Positions 24,895 to 32,603 of a DNA stretch of 64,000 bases are shown here, piece after piece. Positions within the stretch are counted from its first letter, which is position 1; each line of letters opens with the position of its first letter. The stretch covers positions 1 to 64,000 of the forward strand of contig NZ_LGTQ01000015.1 in NCBI RefSeq assembly GCF_001306455.1. The letters are read 5' to 3'. Both the position numbers and the translations under genes were made by a program. The notes under the pieces were generated by a model. That model did no database searches, was not told the DNA's origin, and saw only the letters and a program-made list of their open reading frames with translations. Source of the DNA: Jiulongibacter sediminis (GTDB lineage: Bacteria; Bacteroidota; Bacteroidia; Cytophagales; Spirosomataceae).

Positions 24895-26247
24895 ATGTCA
24901 AACCTTAACATCCTTCAATGGCTCCTCATGATTCTGCTTTCGGCAGGGATGTTCTGGCTTTCACCAAAGGCAGTTAAGGTCAATGACTTTTTCAAAGGAA
25001 GTAAAAACGAACAGCAGCCAGGCTTCTGGATTCTGACCAGTAGTTTGGTGATCAGTTGGCTTTTTGCCAAATCTATTACCAATGCGGCTGATTTGGGTCA
25101 CGCTTTCGGTTTTGTGGGCGGGTTAGCCTATGCGGCTTATTATGTATCTTTTCTGGTGGCAGGGGGCATTATTTACCAACTCAGAACCATTGGTGGATTT
25201 GAAAGTATTCATCACTTTTTGAGAGGCAAATTCGGTCAAAAGGCAGTGGTTTTATTCACACTGCTCATCGCATTTCGCCTATTTAATGAAGTTTGGTCAA
25301 ATAGTATGGTCATCGGCTCTTATTTTGGCGAAAGCGGAAGTTGGCCTTATTATCTGGCAATACTCCTTTTTACGGGCCTTACCCTGCTCTACACCATGAA
25401 AGGCGGTATGAGAAGTTCATTACTTACCGATCTGATTCAAATGCTCTTGTTCGCGGTTTTGCTGGTGGTGATCCTTGGCTATATTTTTCCGAAAACCGAA
25501 GGTGGAATTCTGACACTCACAAAAACCGGTACCTGGAGCCTTGATCAGGGCTTAAACTTATTACTGGTGGCCTTTCTTCAATGTTTAAGCTATCCTTTTC
25601 ATGACCCGGTGATGACGGATAGGGGATTTATAGCCGAACCAAAGTCAACACTCAAAGCATTTATTTGGGCAGGTGTCATTGGAGCCGCGTGTATTGTACT
25701 TTTCAGCTATGTTGGTATTTTCGGGAAGGTCAATGATCTCGGCAAACCAGTGGTTCCAGCTGTGGCGGGGCTTTTTGGCTTGGGCATGACACTCGTGATT
25801 AACCTGATCATGATTACCTCGGCCGCCTCCACAATTGATAGCACTTTTACTTCCTCCACCAAACTCATACATCTTGATCTGCTTCAATCACGTAAATTGA
25901 GTATTCAGGCAGGCCGGTTGACGATGTTTCTTGTGGCTGTGGCAGGCACGTTGCCCGTATTCTTAAATCCTGAAATATTAAGTGCTACCACGATCAGCGG
26001 CACCATGGTTTTGGGCTTGGCTCCGGTTTTTGTCCTGTGGAAAGTCAAAGTGCCCGTAGCCTCCTTTTTTCTGGCTATTGGAGCTGGAATATTAAGTGGT
26101 CTGGCCTTGGTTTTCGGGTGGATTCCACAGCATCTTTGGCTTAGCCAGGGTAAGTATGCAGATTTGTTGACAGCAAATATCTATGGTTCGATAGCCGTAT
26201 TTGCCGGGTATCTTTTGCCACTAATTTGGCATAAAACGAATGAGTAA
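24895..26247 (+). CDS. Sodium:solute symporter (SSS) family transporter
   Basis: A 450-residue membrane protein with about 12-13 hydrophobic helices and the SSS pattern: 'WLFAKSITNAADLG' in TM2, 'QCLSYPFHDPVMTDRGF' in the middle and 'ITSAASTIDSTFTS' in a later helix, which holds the sodium-site serines/threonines. It sits in the inner membrane and takes up a small solute with sodium. Its stop overlaps the start of the metallophosphoesterase gene (8 bases), so it is tied to the arsenosugar-like operon and may move a precursor or product of that pathway. Substrate unknown. Confidence 0.88.
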   Translation: MSNLNILQWLLMILLSAGMFWLSPKAVKVNDFFKGSKNEQQPGFWILTSSLVISWLFAKSITNAADLGHAFGFVGGLAYAAYYVSFLVAGGIIYQLRTIGGFESIHHFLRGKFGQKAVVLFTLLIAFRLFNEVWSNSMVIGSYFGESGSWPYYLAILLFTGLTLLYTMKGGMRSSLLTDLIQMLLFAVLLVVILGYIFPKTEGGILTLTKTGTWSLDQGLNLLLVAFLQCLSYPFHDPVMTDRGFIAEPKSTLKAFIWAGVIGAACIVLFSYVGIFGKVNDLGKPVVPAVAGLFGLGMTLVINLIMITSAASTIDSTFTSSTKLIHLDLLQSRKLSIQAGRLTMFLVAVAGTLPVFLNPEILSATTISGTMVLGLAPVFVLWKVKVPVASFFLAIGAGILSGLALVFGWIPQHLWLSQGKYADLLTANIYGSIAVFAGYLLPLIWHKTNE

Positions 26248-27085
26248 AAACATAAAACATATTGGAGAGAAAACAGGAAAGATGCTGGTCTTTGGCGGCT
26301 GCTATTCCAATTTGCAATCACTCATAAAACTCAAAGAACTGGCAGAAAAAGAGGGCATTTCTCCTGAAAACATTATTCATACCGGAGATCTGATTGGTTA
26401 CTGTGCCTCGCCTGTAGAATGTACAGATATCGTGGAGGAATGGGGCATTCTTTGCATCAAAGGCAATGTGGAAGAAAACATTTTAAGCGGCTCAGATGAT
26501 TGTGGCTGCAATTACGTGGAGGGCGGCCGCTGCGAAATGTTTTCCCGCAGCTGGTTCCCTTTCGCCAAAGATCAGGTGACTTCTCAAAATCTCGCATTTC
26601 TGGATAAAATGCCTAATCAGATTGATTTCAATTATGCCGGGAAACGCGTCTCGGTGATTCATGGAAGCGAGTCTTACATTTCTGAATTCATCTTCAAATC
26701 CACCTCCTGGAAAATCAAACAAAATAATTTTGATGTCCTCGATTCCGAGGTGATTCTGGCGGGTCACTGCGGCATCCCTTTTGCCGATGAAAAAGATGGA
26801 AAAACCTGGCTAAATGCCGGTGTTATTGGTATGCCAGCCAACGACGGAACACCCTTTGTTTGGTATCTCATTCTGGATGATAAAAACGGTTTTGAGTATC
26901 AATTCAGAAAATACGAATACGATAATTTCGAGGCTAATCAACTCATGATGGAGCATAGTCTCCCGTGGAGCTATGCTGAAACCCTGATGACCGGCGTATG
27001 GGATAATACCGAGATTCTACCTGAACAGGAAACAAAAGAAACGGGTATTGCTTTACAACTGGACAAGTCACTTGAGGTCAGTTGA
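26240..27085 (+). CDS. Divergent metallophosphoesterase-fold protein of an arsenosugar-type cluster
   Basis: A 281-residue protein with the calcineurin-like phosphoesterase order of motifs but altered metal ligands. Motif I, normally DxH-GN, reads 'GGCYSN', so Asp and His are replaced by Gly and Tyr. Motif II keeps 'GDLIGY', motif III 'KGNVEE', motif IV 'VIHGSES'; motif V, normally GHTH, reads 'AGHCGIPF'. A 'DCGCNY' cysteine patch follows motif III. I recall the same 'G-x-Y-S-N' and 'DCGC' features in relatives near arsenosugar genes elsewhere, so this seems to be a subfamily trait rather than decay. Whether it hydrolyses phosphate esters is open. Confidence 0.75.
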   Translation: MSKNIKHIGEKTGKMLVFGGCYSNLQSLIKLKELAEKEGISPENIIHTGDLIGYCASPVECTDIVEEWGILCIKGNVEENILSGSDDCGCNYVEGGRCEMFSRSWFPFAKDQVTSQNLAFLDKMPNQIDFNYAGKRVSVIHGSESYISEFIFKSTSWKIKQNNFDVLDSEVILAGHCGIPFADEKDGKTWLNAGVIGMPANDGTPFVWYLILDDKNGFEYQFRKYEYDNFEANQLMMEHSLPWSYAETLMTGVWDNTEILPEQETKETGIALQLDKSLEVS

Positions 27086-27228
27086 AGCTGTCTGGGATAG
27101 AAAAATACTGCGACTTTTTTCCAATAAGTCTGACTTTAAGAGTTTTCAGAATATTGAAATAGCTCATCCAATTGGCTTAAATATCCGTACATTGGCTGTC
27201 AGGGTGCAAATCAGAATATCAAACCACT

Positions 27229-27921
27229 TTGCTTAGTATTATCATCCCAACATATAACGAAGCTACTACTATAAGGCCTTGTCTTGAAAGGCTCTGCGGG
27301 AATAATATCGAAGTTATTCTTGCCGATTCTCCTGGTTCAAACGACAGCTTGGAAGTATTGGTAAAAGATTTTGGTTTTACCTTTTTGAAATGTCAAAACG
27401 CTGGTAGAAATCATCAAATGAATGAAGGTGCGGCCATTGCCAGAGGTGAAGTGCTGTATTTTGTGCATGCAGATACGCTGGTACATTCAGACTTTAAATC
27501 AGATATCATTACCGCCATTGAAGAAGGAGCAGAGATGGGTTGTTACCGATATAAATTTGACCGCTACCCCAATCCTTTGATGTATATCAATTCCTACTTT
27601 ACCCGTTTCCCGATGATCTGGTGCAGAGGAGGTGACCAGACGCTTTTTATTAAGAAAGAGGTTTTTGAGGAGTTAAATGGCTTTTGTCCGCAGCATCTGA
27701 TCATGGAAGATTATGATATTTTATTGCGTAGTAAAGACCGATACCGCTTCAAAATCATACAAAAAGATGTGACGGTATCTGCCAGAAAATATGAAACCAA
27801 TAGTTACTGGAGAATACTGAAAGCAAACTACACCGTCATGAGAAAATGGCTAAAAAAAGAGGCCAGCCCGGTGGAGCTGTACCAATTATACAAGAACTTA
27901 TTAAACTATAGAAATGGATAA
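27229..27921 (+). CDS. Arsenosugar-type family 2 glycosyltransferase (TIGR04283-like)
   Basis: A 230-residue GT-A fold glycosyltransferase: 'LSIIIPTYNEATTI' at the N-terminus, 'VILADSPGSNDSL' where many relatives read 'DGGSxD', 'QNAGRNHQMNEGAAIARG' and 'YFVHADTLVHSDF' with the metal-binding DxD-like HADT. This resembles the TIGR04283 family found with arsenosugar genes. It begins with TTG; I see no ATG near, and the 143 bases before it hold no other gene. The next gene starts 8 bases before this one ends. Presumed role: sugar transfer during arsenosugar maturation. Confidence 0.8.
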   Translation: MLSIIIPTYNEATTIRPCLERLCGNNIEVILADSPGSNDSLEVLVKDFGFTFLKCQNAGRNHQMNEGAAIARGEVLYFVHADTLVHSDFKSDIITAIEEGAEMGCYRYKFDRYPNPLMYINSYFTRFPMIWCRGGDQTLFIKKEVFEELNGFCPQHLIMEDYDILLRSKDRYRFKIIQKDVTVSARKYETNSYWRILKANYTVMRKWLKKEASPVELYQLYKNLLNYRNG

Positions 27922-28246
27922 ATATTACGACCCGAAGGACTTGAAGAAGTTTGGCAATATCAAAGAATACAGCCCTGAGCTGGGTAAAAAATTCTTTGAC
28001 TGGTATGGTGAAGTTTTTCAGGAAGGGGCACTTACCAAAAGAGAAAAAGGCTTGATAGCTCTGGCGGTGGCTCATGCAATTCAATGTCCATATTGTATAG
28101 ACGCTTATACCTCTGATACTCTGGAGCAAGGCTGCTCTGAAGAAGAGCTCATGGAGGCCGTACATGTAGCAGGGGCGATCCGTGGAGGTGCTTCTCTCGT
28201 ACATGGGGTACAAATGATGAATAAAACCAAAGAACTTTTAATGTAA
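27914..28246 (+). CDS. Arsenosugar-associated carboxymuconolactone decarboxylase-family protein
   Basis: A 110-residue AhpD/CMD-fold protein with the redox pair C58-P-Y-C61 followed by 'IDAYT' and preceded by 'ALAVAHAIQ', the usual alkylhydroperoxidase-like motif. Its small size and position directly before an ArsS-type gene (stop and start overlap by one base, TAATG) match the 'arsenosugar biosynthesis-associated peroxidase-like' family. It may handle oxidation state or a thiol step of the arsenical. Cytoplasmic. Confidence 0.85.
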   Translation: MDKYYDPKDLKKFGNIKEYSPELGKKFFDWYGEVFQEGALTKREKGLIALAVAHAIQCPYCIDAYTSDTLEQGCSEEELMEAVHVAGAIRGGASLVHGVQMMNKTKELLM

Positions 28247-29313
28247 TGGTAAAGAATCCTGTAAAATCTTTAAAAGCCCAGAAGCATGCTTTGGGTGAAA
28301 CCGCGTATCAGATCAAAGTCTTGAATGATACCGAGAGCATCGGATTCTCCATGCCAAAGTTCAGAGAGAAACTTGATGAGATAGACCTATTTCCATTAAA
28401 ACCTACCGCTCTGGAAATTCTCCAGATCAATATGGGTAAAATGTGCAACCAGGTATGTAATCACTGCCATGTAGATGCCGGGCCAGACCGAAAAGAAATC
28501 ATGACCCGTGAAACCATGGAGTTATGTCTTGAAGCTATCCGAAATAATAATTTCAACACAGTAGACCTTACAGGCGGTGCTCCGGAGATGAACCCAAATT
28601 TCAGGTGGTTTGTAGAGCAAATCAGAGAAATTTCTCAGGATATCAAGATCATCGTTCGTTGTAATCTGACCATCATCAGAGCCAACCCGAAATACCACGA
28701 TCTGCCCCATTTTTATAAAACGCACAATATAGAAGTGGTGAGCTCGCTGCCGGCTTACACAGAGAGTAGAACAGATGCTCAGCGTGGCAACGGCGTGTTC
28801 AAAGACTCTATAAAAGCTCTGCAAATGCTGAATGAAGTAGGCTACGGAAAAGAGGGGACAGGCCTTACGCTTGATTTAGTCTACAACCCTTCAGGAGCGT
28901 TTTTACCGAGTGGACAGGCCGGTCTGGAAATGAACTTCAAAAGGAAGCTAAAAGCAGATTTCGACATTGAGTTCAACTACCTTTTTGCCATCACCAATAT
29001 TCCTATCAGTCGTTATCTGGATTATCTGATAGTAAGTGGGAATTATGGGGCTTACATGGAAAAGCTGGTCAATGCTTATAACCCTGCTGCCGCAAAAAAT
29101 GTGATGTGTAGAAATACGCTTTCTATTGGCTGGGACGGCTATATTTTTGATTGTGATTTCAATCAAATGCTAGATTTAAAAGTAGCCTGCGGCTCAAAAC
29201 ACCTTAGCGAGTTTAACGCCTCAGAATTAGTAAACAGAGATATCATCGTCAACCAACATTGCTATGGCTGTACCGCCGGTGCCGGGAGTAGCTGCGGTGG
29301 TGAGGTGGCGTAG
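28246..29313 (+). CDS. arsS: Arsenosugar biosynthesis radical SAM protein ArsS
   Basis: A 355-residue radical SAM enzyme. The cluster-binding cysteines are C67, C71 and C74 ('MCNQVCNHCHVDAGP'), and the C-terminus is cysteine-rich ('QHCYGCTAGAGSSCGGE'), as expected for ArsS with its SPASM-like end. ArsS adds the 5'-deoxyadenosyl group to dimethylarsinous acid in arsenosugar synthesis, as shown for the Synechocystis homologue. Its partner methyltransferase ArsM is not in this window. Last gene of the same-strand run, followed by a strong terminator. Confidence 0.88.
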   Translation: MVKNPVKSLKAQKHALGETAYQIKVLNDTESIGFSMPKFREKLDEIDLFPLKPTALEILQINMGKMCNQVCNHCHVDAGPDRKEIMTRETMELCLEAIRNNNFNTVDLTGGAPEMNPNFRWFVEQIREISQDIKIIVRCNLTIIRANPKYHDLPHFYKTHNIEVVSSLPAYTESRTDAQRGNGVFKDSIKALQMLNEVGYGKEGTGLTLDLVYNPSGAFLPSGQAGLEMNFKRKLKADFDIEFNYLFAITNIPISRYLDYLIVSGNYGAYMEKLVNAYNPAAAKNVMCRNTLSIGWDGYIFDCDFNQMLDLKVACGSKHLSEFNASELVNRDIIVNQHCYGCTAGAGSSCGGEVA

Positions 29314-29342
29314 GAGTCAAAAGACCTTATCGAATTATTAAA

Positions 29343-29377
29343 CCCCTGGTCTGGAATTCAGATCAGGGGTTATTTTT
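29343..29377 (+). terminator. Strong rho-independent terminator after arsS
   Basis: An 11-base stem (29343-29353 with 29359-29369, one G-T pair), 5-base loop and a T-rich tract. It ends the arsenosugar operon 30 bases after the arsS stop. Confidence 0.85.
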
Positions 29378-29598
29378 TATCTGAGCACAAATACCGGATT
29401 ATTTGAACCAAAGAAACTCTATTTTTTCTCCTCAATCTCTAAAACCTGGTCTCTGCGAAGGCTCGGTCTTCGATATAGTGCAACACCGCCTCTGGTCGAT
29501 GTTTCAATGTTTGTTAAAGGAAGACAAGTAATACTTAAACTAGAGTATTTAAATCACCACACCGAAGCTGTAATTCTCGGAAAGTAGAAAAGTTGCCA
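29378..29598. other. Intergenic region with a possible gene remnant
   Basis: No complete gene. On the minus strand a frame from about 29550 to its stop at 29419 ends in 'VLEIEEKK', nearly the same as the C-terminal 'VVLEIEERK' of the GH36 enzyme encoded at 30186-32393. The DNA around the two stops is also alike for about 24 bases. Upstream the frame is closed by a stop, so if it is a relic only about 44 codons remain. Confidence 0.3.
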
Positions 29599-30024
29599 TC
29601 AAAATCCTAACCAGTCCTCCCTATATGCGTTTTTAGGAAGTGTTTTAAACTTTATGCTGTCGGAAAGATCAAAGCCAAATTCCTCCAGATTACTATGATA
29701 AAGTATTAAAGCGTGATTTCTAGAATCTAGGCTATCGTATGCTACCCAAAAAGTTTTGCCTAAATAATTCAAAGAAGATCCAAAAACTCCAACAGTTCCA
29801 GAATAAGAAGTACTATTACTACTGAAGGTATATTCTATAATAGGCCTATTTTTTTTCCTCGAGTAGGAAATAATTTTACCCTTAGTTAGTTTTAAATTAT
29901 CGTTAATTCTCCCAATTAATATTGCTCGTCTTATTTTTTGAGTTGATACAAGTAATATTACAATCGCCGCAGCTATTGCTATTTGAATTAATCCTTTTTT
30001 AACCTTGCCTAGGTTTAGTTTCAT
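29599..30024 (-). CDS. Hypothetical single-pass membrane protein (DUF3592-like)
   Basis: A 141-residue protein with a basic N-terminus, one transmembrane helix ('GLIQIAIAAAIVILLVS') and a soluble part rich in beta-strands ('GKIISYSRKKNRPIIEYTFSSN' as shorter blocks, then 'GKTFWVAYDSLD'). The pattern 'K-x-x-x-P-x-I-x-Y-x-F' followed by a 'VAYDSxDP'-like strand is reminiscent of DUF3592-type small membrane proteins, but I cannot assign it firmly. It lies alone between arsS and the GH36 gene, with lower GC than its neighbours. Confidence 0.55.
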   Translation of the reverse strand: MKLNLGKVKKGLIQIAIAAAIVILLVSTQKIRRAILIGRINDNLKLTKGKIISYSRKKNRPIIEYTFSSNSTSYSGTVGVFGSSLNYLGKTFWVAYDSLDSRNHALILYHSNLEEFGFDLSDSIKFKTLPKNAYREDWLGF

Positions 30025-30185
30025 AATTCTCTCAGTAAAGACTGAGTTTCTTTGGTAGTTATAAGCGGCCTCTGGCCAATAGTTTGACTCAAAAGCTAAT
30101 CTTAAATTCTAGAATTCAGAAATAGCGATCCGACAAACCAAAGCCTCGAACCCCTAAAATGATGCTTGAGGATAAGTAGAACCAG

Positions 30186-32393
30186 CTATTTTCTCTCCTC
30201 AATCTCCAACACCACACTCGTTCTTCCCGCATTGATCATTGGATTATAACCGGCTTTCATCAGGAAATCTCCGGAATAGACTTTCTCTGAGTCTAGCGGA
30301 CTTCTCTTGCCCGGGAAAAGATTGATTTCTTTGATGGTGTACAGTTTTTCAGGATTCAGGCCATTGAATTTAATGGGTTCCTTATCGGTAATTAGCCTTT
30401 GTCTCTGGCTTATAAAATAACCGAAGAATACAGCCTTTTCCTTGCTTTCATTGACATACATTACCGCTGAAAAGTCATTCTCATGCGGGTTTACCAGTCG
30501 GTATTGATCACCGTGCCATATGATTTCTTTGAAACGATCATAATTTTTGACAGCCTGCTTACAGAAAACTTTTTCATCTTCAGAAAGGTGACTAAACACA
30601 ATGTCAAAACCCAATTTCCCCATACTGGCCACATCCACTCTGAATTTAATGGGCTGTTTTCCCCAGTCTGTGACATGGTTACAGGTGACTATGCTAGGGA
30701 AAAAGTAGGAGTAATCCCATTGCATAAAGATTCTTTCCAGTGGGTCTGTGTCGTCGCTGGGCCAAAACTCCGTAAAGTATTTCAAAGCCTCATAGTCGCC
30801 ACGGCCACCTCCGCCAGAGCAAAGCATAATAGGCACTTTGGGGTATTTGGTTCTTACTCTTTCCAAGACCGCATACAGTCCTTTGACATAATCTACATAC
30901 AGCTGAGACTGCGGCATTTCCTGCTCTGCCAGATAAACTGAATAGGCATTATAAATAACGGCATTACAGTCCCATTTGATAAAAGCCAGCTGTGGGTTCT
31001 CTGTAAATAGTTTATCCACTACCCCGAAAACGAAGTCCTGAACTTCAGGATTTGAAAGGTCTAAAACCAACTGATTTCTATAGTAAACCTCAGGCCTGTC
31101 GGGCTGTCTGATTACCCAGTCGAGGTGCTGCTCATACAGTTCACTTTTGGGGTTTACCATCTCTGGTTCTATCCAGATGCCGAACTTGATACCTTCCTTA
31201 GTTGCCTCTTTGACCAAATGCCCAATGCCACTGGGCAGTTTTTTGACGTTTTCCTGCCAGTCGCCCAAACCTGAACGGTCGCTGTTTCTGGGGTATTTAT
31301 TGGCAAACCAGCCGTCATCCAGCAAAAACATATCTACTCCCAGCTCTTTTGCGTCTTTGAAAAGCCCGGTGATTTTATCTTCATCAAAGTCAAAATAGGT
31401 AGCTTCCCAGTTGTTTAAAAGTGTCAATCGCTCTCCCTGACCGTCCAAAACCCTGTATTTTCTGGCCCACCGATGCAGACCTCGACTGGCCTCCCCGGTT
31501 CCATGGTTTGAAATGGCATAGATGAGAGAAGGTGTTTTAAAAACCTGATTGGCAGGCAGAGCATAGGCCGAGTTATACGGATTAATGCCTGCCAGAAATT
31601 TGAGGTTATCATAAGTATCTACTTCAAAATCAAGTTTGAAGTTGCCACTCCAGGCCAATTGACCCAAAATCACCTTCCCTTCATTTTCAGAAGCAGGCTG
31701 GTCAAAGGATAAGATAAAATTGGGGGATTGCAGCAACATGGCTCTTGTGCCCAGTTTAGAGTCAATGATTTTTCTGCCATTCTCCAGCTTTTCTTCTTTG
31801 CCCTGCATTTCTTTCGCCCAGCGGCCGTGGTAGCTGGTGAGGTAGAAATTATCGCCCGTGAAATAGAGATCGGCTGAAGCATATTTCTCCAACATTACCG
31901 CTCCGTTTTCTTTGTGCTGAATTTCTGTCCACTGTTCTATAACATTCTCCTCTGCCCAGGCCTTGTAAACCAATGTTACCTGAAAATTATAGTTGGGGTC
32001 TTTCAGCACAATCCGCGTTTCTGTACTGGCGTCATTTTGTTTCTGCTGTGTATGACTTTGGTATTTTAACTCCAGCGAGCTGTTACCATCGGCATGTTTT
32101 ACCTCAATGGCGGGCTCGGTGAGGCTCCAGGTGCCTGAGGGCGTGTAGGCGGCGTTATAAATGCCGTCATTGGCATCATCGTAATGAAACTGCGAAGCTA
32201 CCGATTGATAATCAGATTGATTGGTGAATGCACTTCCAAAATAAGTCGTTCTTATTCGCTCCTGCTGATCTTCCTGAAGCAGTAAAACATGATCTTTTGT
32301 TTCGACTGGTATGACCGCCGTTTGGGCACGCAATAGAGCTGGAATAAGCAATAATAGCAAAGAAAGAAATTGATTCAAGCCGGACTTCATCAT
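30186..32393 (-). CDS. Exported GH36 alpha-galactosidase
   Basis: A 735-residue glycoside hydrolase with signal peptide ('FLSLLLLLIPALLRAQ'), an N-terminal beta-sandwich, a central barrel and a C-terminal beta domain. Key GH36 segments: 'MFLLDDGWFANKYPRNSD', nucleophile aspartate in 'IKWDCNAV' (about residue 475) and acid/base aspartate in 'WPSDDTDPLERI' (about 548), with 'CSGGGGRGD' between. It removes terminal alpha-galactose residues in the periplasm or outside. I start at 'MMKSGLNQF', because the longer frame hides the signal peptide behind 27 extra residues. Divergent from a large hybrid sensor that probably controls it. Confidence 0.93.
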   Translation of the reverse strand: MMKSGLNQFLSLLLLLIPALLRAQTAVIPVETKDHVLLLQEDQQERIRTTYFGSAFTNQSDYQSVASQFHYDDANDGIYNAAYTPSGTWSLTEPAIEVKHADGNSSLELKYQSHTQQKQNDASTETRIVLKDPNYNFQVTLVYKAWAEENVIEQWTEIQHKENGAVMLEKYASADLYFTGDNFYLTSYHGRWAKEMQGKEEKLENGRKIIDSKLGTRAMLLQSPNFILSFDQPASENEGKVILGQLAWSGNFKLDFEVDTYDNLKFLAGINPYNSAYALPANQVFKTPSLIYAISNHGTGEASRGLHRWARKYRVLDGQGERLTLLNNWEATYFDFDEDKITGLFKDAKELGVDMFLLDDGWFANKYPRNSDRSGLGDWQENVKKLPSGIGHLVKEATKEGIKFGIWIEPEMVNPKSELYEQHLDWVIRQPDRPEVYYRNQLVLDLSNPEVQDFVFGVVDKLFTENPQLAFIKWDCNAVIYNAYSVYLAEQEMPQSQLYVDYVKGLYAVLERVRTKYPKVPIMLCSGGGGRGDYEALKYFTEFWPSDDTDPLERIFMQWDYSYFFPSIVTCNHVTDWGKQPIKFRVDVASMGKLGFDIVFSHLSEDEKVFCKQAVKNYDRFKEIIWHGDQYRLVNPHENDFSAVMYVNESKEKAVFFGYFISQRQRLITDKEPIKFNGLNPEKLYTIKEINLFPGKRSPLDSEKVYSGDFLMKAGYNPMINAGRTSVVLEIEERK

Positions 32394-32603
32394 CAAAATA
32401 GGGTCAGTTACTACAAATTTGGGTTGGTAAGATATTGCAATTCTTTCAATAAGCAGCCATTCATCCGGTTTCAAGAGTCTTCTCTGTATTGAAAAAAAAG
32501 AACGTTATTCCTTTTCAAAGAGAATTAAGCCTACTCATTACCAAACAGATGCATAAAAAACCACAACATTTAATAAATTGCATTACTCCAAATAACCATT
32601 CGT

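Noticed and set aside
27048-27236. A 62-codon frame bridging the phosphoesterase and glycosyltransferase genes
   Set aside because: Its first part overlaps the phosphoesterase end and its last part the glycosyltransferase start; the sequence shows no motif.
29378-30185. tRNA, small RNA or insertion-sequence remnants around the DUF3592-like gene
   Set aside because: No tRNA arms, transposase motifs or terminal inverted repeats were found; only the short GH36-like end noted above.
30483-30941. A 152-codon open frame opposite the GH36 gene
   Set aside because: It lies wholly inside a well-supported gene, shows no recognisable domain and is explained by codon bias of the opposite strand.
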